Made by a program: the position numbers and the translations under genes. From Asparagopsis taxiformis (lineage: Eukaryota; Rhodophyta; Florideophyceae; Bonnemaisoniales; Bonnemaisoniaceae), in contig JALQPE010002022.1 in assembly GCA_030407315.1 (NCBI GenBank), positions 1 through 55,006 of the forward strand: a stretch of DNA of 55,006 nt, given 5' to 3'. Shown here in pieces: positions 38,405 through 47,079 of the stretch (positions are counted from its first letter, which is position 1; every line of letters starts with the position of its first letter). The notes under the pieces are model-generated. The model ran no database searches. It saw nothing but the letters and a program-made list of their open reading frames with translations, and was not told where the DNA came from.

Positions 38405-41400
38405 TCATAGAGGTTGACACTGGGCTAGAGCGGCCGTTTTCAGTGTACTTGATCCGGGTGTATTGAGAAACTCTCTGAGCATTGTAGGTATGTCTTCGTG
38501 GACACGCTGCAATGGTTCCCATGTGAGGTCGAACTCGTCGGGAAGACCTTCCCATTCGACCTGAATAGAGATATTTCCATTTTTGGAACGAATATCCCGC
38601 AATGAATGCACATCCTGATATTTCGACTCGGAGTGCTCAGCAGCGCGAAGTAATCTTTGGTCGATTTCAACACCATCCATGTCTGCTCTGTATAAGAGCA
38701 GCCTTTTTGAATGAACTGTCTCGCGTGTAGCGTTCAGTATATTTTCTACGTCGTAGACGAGGGGTGAAACGACTCTGACAATGCGCCTCGGTCCCATCCA
38801 CATAATTTTGAGCTTGTGCCCTTTCATTACTGACCGCCTGACTAGCACAAAGTCACCAACAGTCAAATTGACTGGTGGTACATTAGTTTTGCGATTGTGC
38901 GCATCTATGTGTCGCTTCCGCTCTGCATTACATCTCGAAAACACATCTTTGTGCATACCCTGAAGCGCTTCTTGTGTTTTGCGGAGGTTGATCACGTGCT
39001 GTGTTCGAGCCATACTAAGTGGTGAGACGTTGCGGAAGCGGGCGAATGGAAGAGCGTGTAAGAGAGGATGCGTTGGGCGGTGCCCCGTGAATACCTCTAA
39101 GGGTGTGCGAAAGACGGATGGAACCTTCGGGTCGCGTGGGCCAAGTCTTTGGAGTGGGGCGTGATTGAGCACGCTTTGGATGCACTCTATTGCCGAGGGC
39201 CAGTCCTGTGGTGCTAGTTTCCACTCACTGCAGAGTGCTTTGCATGCTCGCAAGACTTCTCGGCACACACGCTCAACAGTACCATTAGACCATGGGCTGT
39301 AAGCAGTGGTGAAGTGGTGTTTGACGCGAAATTCGGAAACCAAAGACTGTAAGAGCTGGTTCCGAAAGTGTGATCCTTGGTCGCTCACTATCCAATTCAT
39401 TGCACCGAAAGACGCTATCCAAGTAGTCAAAGCGTTGGCAGCTTCGTCGCTGGTAGCACTCTCTGTAGGAAACAGCCAAACATATGATGAAAGATCATCA
39501 CGCAATATCAGAACGTAATAGAGGTTGTTTGCACCCTTACCCATGTAGAGGTAGTCAAGGTGCACGACGTCATTAGGGTGTGAGCCGTGGAGAGCATTTG
39601 CGAGAGGGCGAGGAATCATCTCTCCTGTACGAGATACAATGCAATGTAAGCATCCTTTCACCATCTTTTCCACATCTCTCCTCATACCATTCCACAAAAA
39701 TTCTGCTGATAGGGTGCTCATAGTGGCAGCCAAGCCTCTATGCCCCATGATTCCACAATGAGATATAACAATCAGTTTGAGCTGTAGTTCGAGATCGTCA
39801 TCTGGAATCCATATTCGGCCTTCCACTACCCACAAGGCATTGTCAGGGTCTTCAGTGCTATTGGATGGTCTCTGAGAGAAAGATTTCTTCTGTGCGTCCC
39901 GTAGTGTCTGCATTTCAGGCCAGGAAATCTCGTCACTAGAAGGAATGAGAGTACAACTGGACTCTAGCAAGGAGCAGATTTTCTGTAATGATTTAGATCC
40001 TCTTCTATGACCACGGGCCCATCGTGTTAGAATATCGGCAAATATATTTGATTTTCCATCCACGTGTTCAATGACGTATGAGAATCGCGACAAGTAAAGT
40101 GCCCATCGCTGTACTTTTGACACTATGTGTCTGCCCAATGCGGGCTCAAGTGACAGCGGAGCGAAAACGAATAGTAAATTCCGATGATCAGTGAAGATTC
40201 GGACCTTTTCCGCAGATAGGAAGATATAGTCCAGTTTTGCAAATGTCTGGAATATTGCAAAACCCTCTTTTTCAAATGTACTCCAGCCGAGTTGCGGACC
40301 CTTGAATTCTGCGCTCAAAAAAGCAAGGGGTTCGTGCTGTTGTCGCTCAGATGGAAGAGAAAGGTCTTCGGGGGGTGTTTGGGTGACTACGCCAGACCAG
40401 AATCGGTCTGATGCATCCGTATGGACGCAAATGCACATATCTGACTTGGGATAAGATAATGTAACAGCATTGCGCAAGGTGTCTTGCAGTTGGTAGAAGG
40501 CTTCCGTATGTATTGTGCCCCAAGACAGCTTGCTCAATTCCATCCTCTTGATCGACTTTTTAGTTCGCTTACCAGACGCATTATACGCCTTTTCCAAAAT
40601 GTCATTTAGAGGTGCAACGCGAAGTGCGAATTGTGGAATACAATTAGACATCCATCGGCAGCAATATATAAATTCTCCTAGCTCATCGGCCTTGAGAGGT
40701 AGAGACATATTCTGTAGTCCTTGAATTCGAGAAGGGTCCATACGGTATCCCTCGCTAGATATGATGCGCCCGCACCACCTGAGCCTCTTTGAAAATAGAA
40801 CAGACTTAGTTGCCGAGAGAAATAAACGATGTTCTTGGCATATTTTGAAGAATTGTTCAAGTAAAATAAGTATCTTATCCTCGTTTTGCGCATGCAGGTT
40901 GAAATCGTCCAACCACGCTTTCAGGTTATCGCGGAGGGAAGAAAATAGCGGCTCAACAGTACTCTGAAAATAGGATGTTGCGTTTGCCAGTCCTGGTAGT
41001 ACCCTTTTTGACGCTATAACCGCTTTTGGCGTGACAATACCGCAGGCAGAGTACGATTCGGGGTCTAATGGAAGCTGCCAGTAGGCGGATACAAAATCCA
41101 AACTGGCAAAGCAACAGCTTCCTGCGAAGTCTAGGATCTCCGAATCGAGATGTGGCATGGGCCAGGATTCTTTGATAGTTGCGGCATTGACAGGCCTCAG
41201 ATCAATAGCCATTCTGTACTTCGATCTGGAGCCCTGTTTTGGAACAATTAGAGGAGCAGCTTGCCACGGTGCAGTTGGTAATGGAATAGCGAAATCCATC
41301 TCCAATAGTTTTTCAGCATACTGTTCCATAAACGCTCTCTGCTCTGGAGAATACCTGCGGGCTTTGACACGCACAGGACTGCATCCAGGCTTTAGGCGCA

Positions 41401-41446
41401 CCTTCATTGGAGTGACAGCGGCTGGTAAGGTTTTGCCCAGCCGCAC
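38405..41446 (-). CDS. pol: Gypsy-3 reverse transcriptase-RNase H-integrase-chromodomain
   Basis: This open frame of about 1013 codons is entered from gag-protease through a frameshift near 41450, and its listed first codon is not an ATG. RT: 'APLIVPKQGSRSKYRMAIDL', 'FASLDFVSAYWQLPL', and active site 'AWLDDFNLHA', i.e. WLDD in place of YxDD. RNase H: 'CVHTDASDRFWSGVV', 'STFEKEGFAIFQTFAKL' and 'IFTDHRNLLFVF'. Integrase: 'HCGIMGHRGLAATMS', 'CLHCIVSRTG', then 'VVHLDYLYMG', 'WIVSDQGSHFRN' and 'AYSPWSNGTVERVCREV' with the three catalytic acids. A chromodomain ends the protein ('IQVEWEGLPDEFDLTWEP'), a module that in chromoviruses tethers integration to marked chromatin. It stops 36 bp before the 3' LTR. 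Confidence 0.95.
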   Translation of the reverse strand: MRLGKTLPAAVTPMKVRLKPGCSPVRVKARRYSPEQRAFMEQYAEKLLEMDFAIPLPTAPWQAAPLIVPKQGSRSKYRMAIDLRPVNAATIKESWPMPHLDSEILDFAGSCCFASLDFVSAYWQLPLDPESYSACGIVTPKAVIASKRVLPGLANATSYFQSTVEPLFSSLRDNLKAWLDDFNLHAQNEDKILILLEQFFKICQEHRLFLSATKSVLFSKRLRWCGRIISSEGYRMDPSRIQGLQNMSLPLKADELGEFIYCCRWMSNCIPQFALRVAPLNDILEKAYNASGKRTKKSIKRMELSKLSWGTIHTEAFYQLQDTLRNAVTLSYPKSDMCICVHTDASDRFWSGVVTQTPPEDLSLPSERQQHEPLAFLSAEFKGPQLGWSTFEKEGFAIFQTFAKLDYIFLSAEKVRIFTDHRNLLFVFAPLSLEPALGRHIVSKVQRWALYLSRFSYVIEHVDGKSNIFADILTRWARGHRRGSKSLQKICSLLESSCTLIPSSDEISWPEMQTLRDAQKKSFSQRPSNSTEDPDNALWVVEGRIWIPDDDLELQLKLIVISHCGIMGHRGLAATMSTLSAEFLWNGMRRDVEKMVKGCLHCIVSRTGEMIPRPLANALHGSHPNDVVHLDYLYMGKGANNLYYVLILRDDLSSYVWLFPTESATSDEAANALTTWIASFGAMNWIVSDQGSHFRNQLLQSLVSEFRVKHHFTTAYSPWSNGTVERVCREVLRACKALCSEWKLAPQDWPSAIECIQSVLNHAPLQRLGPRDPKVPSVFRTPLEVFTGHRPTHPLLHALPFARFRNVSPLSMARTQHVINLRKTQEALQGMHKDVFSRCNAERKRHIDAHNRKTNVPPVNLTVGDFVLVRRSVMKGHKLKIMWMGPRRIVRVVSPLVYDVENILNATRETVHSKRLLLYRADMDGVEIDQRLLRAAEHSESKYQDVHSLRDIRSKNGNISIQVEWEGLPDEFDLTWEPLQRVHEDIPTMLREFLNTPGSSTLKTAALAQCQPL

Positions 41447-43134
41447 TCGAAAACCGATTTATATTTGTCGAGAAGTTTCTTCAATATCGCACAACTGCTT
41501 TCCGACATTCCATTTTCACGCGCGTTTTGCAGCCTTTCTCCCAGAGCTTTAGACAATTCTCCGGGTAAGTCTTCGCCTAAGTCGATGTATACATCAGAAT
41601 CCTCCAGGTTGTCCTCTTGAGATCCACCAGCTGCATGATATGTACTGCCGAACTCGTATTCATGCTTCTGTAACAGACTACACATGGACCCTTGGCGATT
41701 TTCGTCACCGCCATGCGAGCCTATCAGGCCTGGTACATCCACCACTCCATTGAATTTGTCACTTGCCGCAGCTAATAGTACTCTGTTGTCTAGACCGAGG
41801 CTTTTCAATACATGTCGACTTATGATGACATTGCTCATTGGTTGGTCGCTTACCAACCAGGACACATCACGCAGTAGAAGATTGGTACCGTGTCGGATGC
41901 GTAGCAGTACATCTGCGGATATTTTACGGCGGCAGCTAAGAGCTGGTGCGGCTTTGTCGACGGTTTCGTACAATTTTGCTTGTTTTAAGCTCTCAACCTT
42001 GAGTTTTGGATCTGCCTTGAGCAGATTTTGCAGTACTTCTGATGATATGACACATGCGTCTGAACCTTGGTCAGCCAGAACCGTGGTTTCCACGGCGCCA
42101 TTATAGAACGATGCAGAAAATAGAGAGGAGTTGTCGAGGGATAGCTGCCGAGCAGAAGACAACTGTCCCACATGCCCCCCAGATTTTCTCATCTTCTTTG
42201 AAGCACGGTACTCGGCTATTAGCTTCTTCTTTTCAGGCTCTGTAGTGTTTTTGCAGTCCAACAAGAAGTGCTTTTCTGAACAGCTTGGGTTAAGGCAGCT
42301 CGGTTTATCGCGCTTTTTGTTTGGTGCAGGAGGAGGAGGTCTGTCCAGATACGGCTTCGCTGTTGGAGTGCTAGACCTATGTCTCGAGCTATTTCGCTTT
42401 CCCCTTCCGTGATAACGGCTTTTGGATGCAGTTGGAATCGGGTCACCGTCAGAATCCCCGTTGGCCTGCATTGACGCATTTGCAGCGTCATGACGATCTA
42501 GAGCAGCCGCTTCTTTGGCTGTCTCTCTGAGGAATGACTGGTAGTCATTTCGGAATACTTCTTTGCGGAGTTTGAATGTCAGAGACATTCTCTTACGGAG
42601 GCCTGGATGCGTAATCCTTTTCAAGATATGGCCAACAGCTAGTTCGGGCTGAGTATTAATAAAGTTTGCGTACCCGAGGGCTTGTAAACGCTGAGAGTAA
42701 CGCAGTCCTAATTGCCATACTTGAAGCTCTAATGATCTTTCCGATCGATCCATATACAGTCCTGACAATCCATGCTCAATTTGAGCTAAGTCGTAGTCTT
42801 CAGGCTTAATTTCCGCTCTCTGCGCCACACATTCTTTCAGTTGCTCCTCTGTAATGTCGTCCGAGCATGCAGCACTGACCCATTGCGCAGTGACAAAAAG
42901 GTCTAGGATAGACTTATCGATAGAATTCCTGTACGACGTAGCCGGTATTGTGATTCCCTGTTCCTTCGATTTTTCTTGAACTCGACGTTCATAGATTGTG
43001 CGTTTCTGTTCGAACAAAACGAAATCTTCCGTTGAGATTCCAGTAAGACGAGGTGCTTCGAGGGTTTCCACAATCGTTTGCGGAATTCGCGAGGTGTCAT
43101 GCGACTCTGTTGCGTCTTTTCCACGTTTTGGCAT
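41404..43134 (-). CDS. gag: Gypsy-3 Gag-protease
   Basis: The 576-codon frame starts 60 bp inside the 5' LTR with 'MPKRGKDATESHD'. The capsid-like part matches Gypsy-2 Gag ('ITIPATSYRNSIDKSIL' against 'HSITAASYRVSVDPTVL'). A knuckle with CX4CX3HX4C spacing, 'CLNPSCSEKHFLLDC', lies near residue 290, and protease has 'VLADQGSDACVISSEV'. The last residues after 'KYKSVF' are out of frame: one missing T near 41450 would join 'RVRLGKTLP' as in Gypsy-2, where Gag and Pol are one frame. So the break is a lesion rather than a programmed gag-pol boundary. Confidence 0.92.
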   Translation of the reverse strand: MPKRGKDATESHDTSRIPQTIVETLEAPRLTGISTEDFVLFEQKRTIYERRVQEKSKEQGITIPATSYRNSIDKSILDLFVTAQWVSAACSDDITEEQLKECVAQRAEIKPEDYDLAQIEHGLSGLYMDRSERSLELQVWQLGLRYSQRLQALGYANFINTQPELAVGHILKRITHPGLRKRMSLTFKLRKEVFRNDYQSFLRETAKEAAALDRHDAANASMQANGDSDGDPIPTASKSRYHGRGKRNSSRHRSSTPTAKPYLDRPPPPAPNKKRDKPSCLNPSCSEKHFLLDCKNTTEPEKKKLIAEYRASKKMRKSGGHVGQLSSARQLSLDNSSLFSASFYNGAVETTVLADQGSDACVISSEVLQNLLKADPKLKVESLKQAKLYETVDKAAPALSCRRKISADVLLRIRHGTNLLLRDVSWLVSDQPMSNVIISRHVLKSLGLDNRVLLAAASDKFNGVVDVPGLIGSHGGDENRQGSMCSLLQKHEYEFGSTYHAAGGSQEDNLEDSDVYIDLGEDLPGELSKALGERLQNARENGMSESSCAILKKLLDKYKSVFECGWAKPYQPLSLQ

Positions 43135-43194
43135 CGTCAGATGTCGCCTTCAGAGCAGCCAAGACCAGCACAAGCTTTTCCGAAAAGTAATTAC

Positions 43195-43612
43195 TGTGAC
43201 AACTCGTGATGGCCGAGCCGGATCTGTGGCAGTATCTGGTGAAGTGTGCCGAGGAAAGGGAGATGGAAAGTACACGAGATTGGTAATGGCGATGTCGCTC
43301 TGCCTTTTTTTCCCTAGTGGACCAGGAGAGGATGCCTTTATAGAGTCGAGACCACAAGGCAACTTTGCAGCTATGCTACCGTTGCTGTTAGACTGTCTTA
43401 TGGGTAGTGCAACCCAGAAGATAATATTTGTCTATGGTGTGTATCCTTCATTCAGCATGGGCCCATTATTACTTGTCCTTCATCAATGCAGGCTAGTAAG
43501 GTATGGGTAGCTACAGTGCCGGTATCAGTATCGCCTGGGTAGCGCAACGTCAGCCAATAGAAGACGGACCAATATCCTAGTCTGGATTAGCCAGCTCTAG
43601 TAAGGCGTTACA
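43195..43612 (-). repeat. Gypsy-3 5' LTR
   Basis: It matches 37951-38368 with no visible mismatch. On the minus strand TATAAAGG at 43335-43342 is a good TATA box for the element transcript; the same motif is at 38091-38098. Confidence 0.95.
43335..43342 (-). promoter_or_regulatory. TATA box in Gypsy-3 5' LTR
   Basis: The minus strand reads TATAAAGG about 140 bp before the inner LTR edge, a plausible promoter position. Confidence 0.5.
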
Positions 43613-43716
43613 ATACTGATGTGACTAGGAAAAGCTGTATATTGCGGTATTTCCTTCGAGGGGGTGGGTATCCGAAGACGTTGGTCTCCTCTTTGGATTT
43701 AACTACTAACCCTTAG
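43613..43716 (+). pseudogene. Displaced 3' end of the von Willebrand A-like gene
   Basis: With one ATAC copy the frame from 37948 continues as 'DTDVTRKSCILRYFLRGG' and ends at TAG 43714-43716. The tail is basic and not obviously conserved, so the true C-terminus could differ if the gene was already frameshifted. Confidence 0.5.
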
Positions 43717-44430
43717 TGTAATACCTTAATAGACTCAAGGTTCATAGCTGCAACTAGCCTCAATGAGCAGATACGCATTTCCAGTTTTCGAACTAGATAC
43801 ATTTTCTCCTTTTGGTAAACAAGGATGTAGTTCTTTATATCACGTGTAGCATAAACCAAACTGAAAAGATCTTGGCTAATTGGCGAAATTGTTGTCGCAA
43901 AAGTTTGGGGTTATTGGAATGTGAGTACAACTTTTGCGAGTGCTTGTTGAAGTGGGTTATGAATTACTCTCTACGGGTGGCTCGGGGGATGGAAACCAAT
44001 CCATTGGGATTAGAGAAAAACATTGTTATATGAGGAAGGAAATGTGAACAGGCCCTTCAGGTACGTGAAGATAAGAGTGAAAAGTACAATTTGAAATATA
44101 GTGGAGGGTTTCACAACATGCACTCCCATTTTTCTCCTTTCTTGGCAATAGACAATGAAGTCTAGAAGGTAGGGGTGTTGCGCGGAGTGGAGCAATGAAG
44201 AAAATTTCCTGTTTGAAGCCAGCGGTACACCAACACACATTCTCATCGCAGCATATCCTCGTATCTATCCAATTACAGTAGATGGAGAAACTTGTACCTA
44301 CAGAATGTCCACGCCGAAGCAAGTGAGGAATTGGAGGCGTCGTTAGACGATTACGTCTCAAACGACAACCGGCCTATGACGATTGACGATTGTCCGTCGG
44401 TAGAGAATGCAACGTCTGTGTTTTCGGAAG
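43717..44430. other. Intergenic region, nothing recognised
   Basis: The region contains only short open frames without motifs between the VWA-like remnant and the tandem repeats. Confidence 0.4.
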
Positions 44431-44510
44431 TGGACGCGGACGTCCAGTCTCTCTAGTACGGGTCCTAGTCGGCCCCGAGATTTACTAGAACAAATGAACG
44501 TCCGCGTCCA
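44431..44510. repeat. 80-bp inverted repeat at the head of the minisatellite
   Basis: TGGACGCGGACGTCC (44431-44445) is complementary to GAACGTCCGCGTCCA (44496-44510) with one mismatch. An inner pair TCTAGTA/TACTAGA (44452-44458, 44483-44489) extends the cruciform. The left arm resembles the start of the 43-bp units that follow. Confidence 0.85.
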
Positions 44511-44537
44511 AAAAAAAATAAAAATTTTTTGGATGCG

Positions 44538-44845
44538 GACGTCCACTTTCTCTAGTACATATGGCGGAATACTAGGGCCCGACATCCACTTTCTCTAGTA
44601 CATATGGCGGAATACTAGGACCCGACATCCACTTTCTCTAGTACGTTTGGCGGAATACTAGGACCAGACATCCACTTTCTCTAGTACATATGGCGGAATA
44701 CTAGGACCCGACATCCACTTTCTCTAGTACATATGGCGGAATACTAGGACCCGACATCCACTTTCTCTAGTACATATGGCGGAATACTAGGACCCGACAT
44801 CCACTTTCTCTAGTACATATGGCGGAATACTAGGACCCGACATCC
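44538..44845. repeat. 43-bp minisatellite with internal palindrome
   Basis: About seven units repeat with a 43-bp period (44538, 44581, 44624, 44667, 44710, 44753, 44796; a last partial at 44839). Each unit has CTAGTA and TACTAG facing each other across ATATGGCGGAA-like sequence, so each can form a hairpin. Copies differ at few bases. Confidence 0.92.
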
Positions 44846-44970
44846 AGTATACAATATATCAGCGAAAACCGGGAGGGAAGAAATTACAGCGGATGGTAAA
44901 TTCAGGGCCCATATCGGACCGTATTTTATTCTCTCATTTAGGAAACTGCTCGTATACAATACGTCTCTCT

Positions 44971-45066
44971 AGAATAGGGAATACATATCTGGTCAGAATA
45001 GGAAATAAATACCCGGTTAGAATAGGAAATACGTATCCAGCCAGAATACAAAATACCTGTCAGCAT
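44971..45066. repeat. 24-bp tandem repeat, four units
   Basis: AGAATAGGAAATA-like units start at 44971, 44995, 45019 and 45043. They are diverged and AT-rich, with no visible function. Confidence 0.75.
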
Positions 45067-45414
45067 ATCTTCGATCACCCATCTCCCTCACTATCGCGTT
45101 CTCCCTACCATCCGAACGCCATGCACCACCATCCGCACATACTTCAAGAACCCTCACGACCTAGATTACAAAAAATACGCTCCTTCCCAATACCATCCCC
45201 GCTTTCCTCGACACCACCCCAGCCCATTAAATCATCAAGACATCAAACACGAACATGGTCAGCAAAATCTTACACCACTTGAAACGCACTCTCACTTCTA
45301 TCGTATGCCCCAAAATATACACATACCAGAAACACCTCACAGCTTCATTCCCCATCTTCCTACATCCCTTCTTCACTCTCCTTCAGTCCTGCCGTTCCTG
45401 CTTCACCACTCCTG

Positions 45415-46490
45415 CATCACATACAAAACATCAACCCCAACAGTCAGATTCAAAAGCAACGCTTACCACGACAGATATCCTAGAAACTCCCTTACTTACC
45501 TCTCCGAGAGGATGACTGAATCATCCATCCTACACAAAATACAAACCATGATCCAAAAACCTTGCAATGAATAATCAAAGTCAGCAGTCCATATCTTCGC
45601 AAAACAAGTCTTGGTGCTCAGTGAAACTTACCTTCTGTCATCAACATTCCTGCATCATCTACACAACATCGGAATCAACCACAACAGTCAGACTCAAAAC
45701 CAACCCTCCCTCACAGCATACTTTCAAAACTCGCACACTTACCTTCGCTCCACACAATACACACCATGACTCAATAGGCTTCCAATGAAAAATATCGCAT
45801 CAACGGAAATAGTCAGACTCAAAACCAACCTTCCCTCGCTGCTTACTTTCAAAACTCGCACACTTACTTTACCTGTTCCATCCTGCACACAATAAAAACC
45901 ATAAATCACGTAATCGTGTAGCCAAGAAAAGTAGTCAGCATTCCGCATCTTCGCACAACCGGTCTGGGCGCCCAATGTGACTTACCTTCCGTCATCACTA
46001 TTCCTCCATCACCTACGCAACATCGGATTCAATCGCAACAGTCAGATTGAAAACCAACGTTTCCCTCGCTACATACCCTGAGAACTCGCAAATGTACCTC
46101 TCATCCATCCTACACACAATACAAACCATGATCCAAAAACCTTGCAATGAATAATAATCATAGTCAGCAGTCCATATCTTCGCAAAGCACATCTTGGCAC
46201 TCAATGAAACTTACCTTCCGTCATCAACATTCCTGCATCATCTACACAACATCGGAATCGACCACAACAGTCAGACTCAAAACCAACCTTCCCTCACAGC
46301 ATACTTTCAAAACTTCACGTACCTCTCTTCCATCCTCCGCTCAATACACACCATGAGTCAAAAGGCTTGCAAGGAAAAATATCGCATCAACGGAAATAGT
46401 CAGACTCAAAACCCACGCTTCCCTCAATGCATACCCTCAAGATTCGCGCACGTACCTTCGTCCATCCTCTACACTAAACAAAGCAAAGGT
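45415..46490. repeat. Higher-order tandem repeat, about 577-bp period
   Basis: A block starting near 45528 (CCATGATCCAAAAACCTTGC) recurs near 46109, and CGCATCAACGGAAATAGTCA at about 45808 recurs near 46382. Within each block, subrepeats share ACAACATCGGAATC and CAGACTCAAAACCAACC, with roughly 180-230 bp spacing. The plus strand is rich in C, A and T. Open frames are short and vary between copies, so I treat it as a non-coding repeat. Confidence 0.75.
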
Positions 46491-47079
46491 GGTCAAAGAA
46501 TCTCAGTCGGTGATGAGGGCGGAGTGGAGCCTGCGGCGTCGACCGGACAGCTTTCAGCGTCCGCTTAAGTCTTGCTGTGCATACTCGAAATCATCGCCGG
46601 CAGTGAGATTGAGTATGGCCCAAGCCATGGTCTCTGATTCCCCGAGCAATGAGATCCGGATCGAGAACAACGAATATAAACATATAATCATATATATGAG
46701 AATCCATTTGCTTTCCTTACATGATCCGTGGCATATCCGCTGTAAAGCACATTCAGATTCCACGAAGTTCGGAAATAAAAAAGTTTATTATTACAAATGA
46801 ATTAATTGAAAATTCATGTCCCAAGGCAGTCGTTCGTCCTTCCATGCACACGTTGCCAGCACGCAATGTGATGTAACAGTTGGAAATGATTGAACTCTCG
46901 GTTAAATTCCACCGTTGGGATGTCAGCTGGAGTGAGCACAAAACTACTACCCACAGAACTACGAACGAACACGTTACATTCCAAGTCTCGAAAGCACCAC
47001 AAAATAAAATTGGTCGCATCTGGACGGCACAGTCTCCCCTGTTCAGCTCGCAATCCTCCCTTTTGCGTCAAAACTCGAC
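46491..47079. other. Upstream region of the Plavaka-like gene
   Basis: AT-rich sequence (around 46670-46700) precedes the transposase ORF. No inverted repeat matching the region beyond 52481 was found by eye, so the left end of the presumed transposon is not located. Confidence 0.35.

Larger units (their letters stand above)
37951..43612 (-). mobile_element. Gypsy-3, chromodomain Ty3/Gypsy element
   Basis: LTRs of 418 bp flank a Gag-Pol polyprotein on the minus strand. The 4-bp target duplication ATAC is at 37947-37950 and 43613-43616. I found no difference between the two LTRs, so the insertion is very young. The only coding lesion seen is a one-base frameshift near 41450. It is the best-preserved element here and close to Gypsy-2. 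Confidence 0.96.

Noticed and set aside
42998..43510. Plus-strand 170-codon frame sharing its C-terminal half with 36950-38266
   Set aside because: The shared part is the Gypsy-3 LTR; it is repeat sequence, not a duplicated gene.
44538..44845. CRISPR-like array
   Set aside because: The 43-bp units follow one another directly without unique spacers, in a eukaryotic context, so this is a minisatellite.
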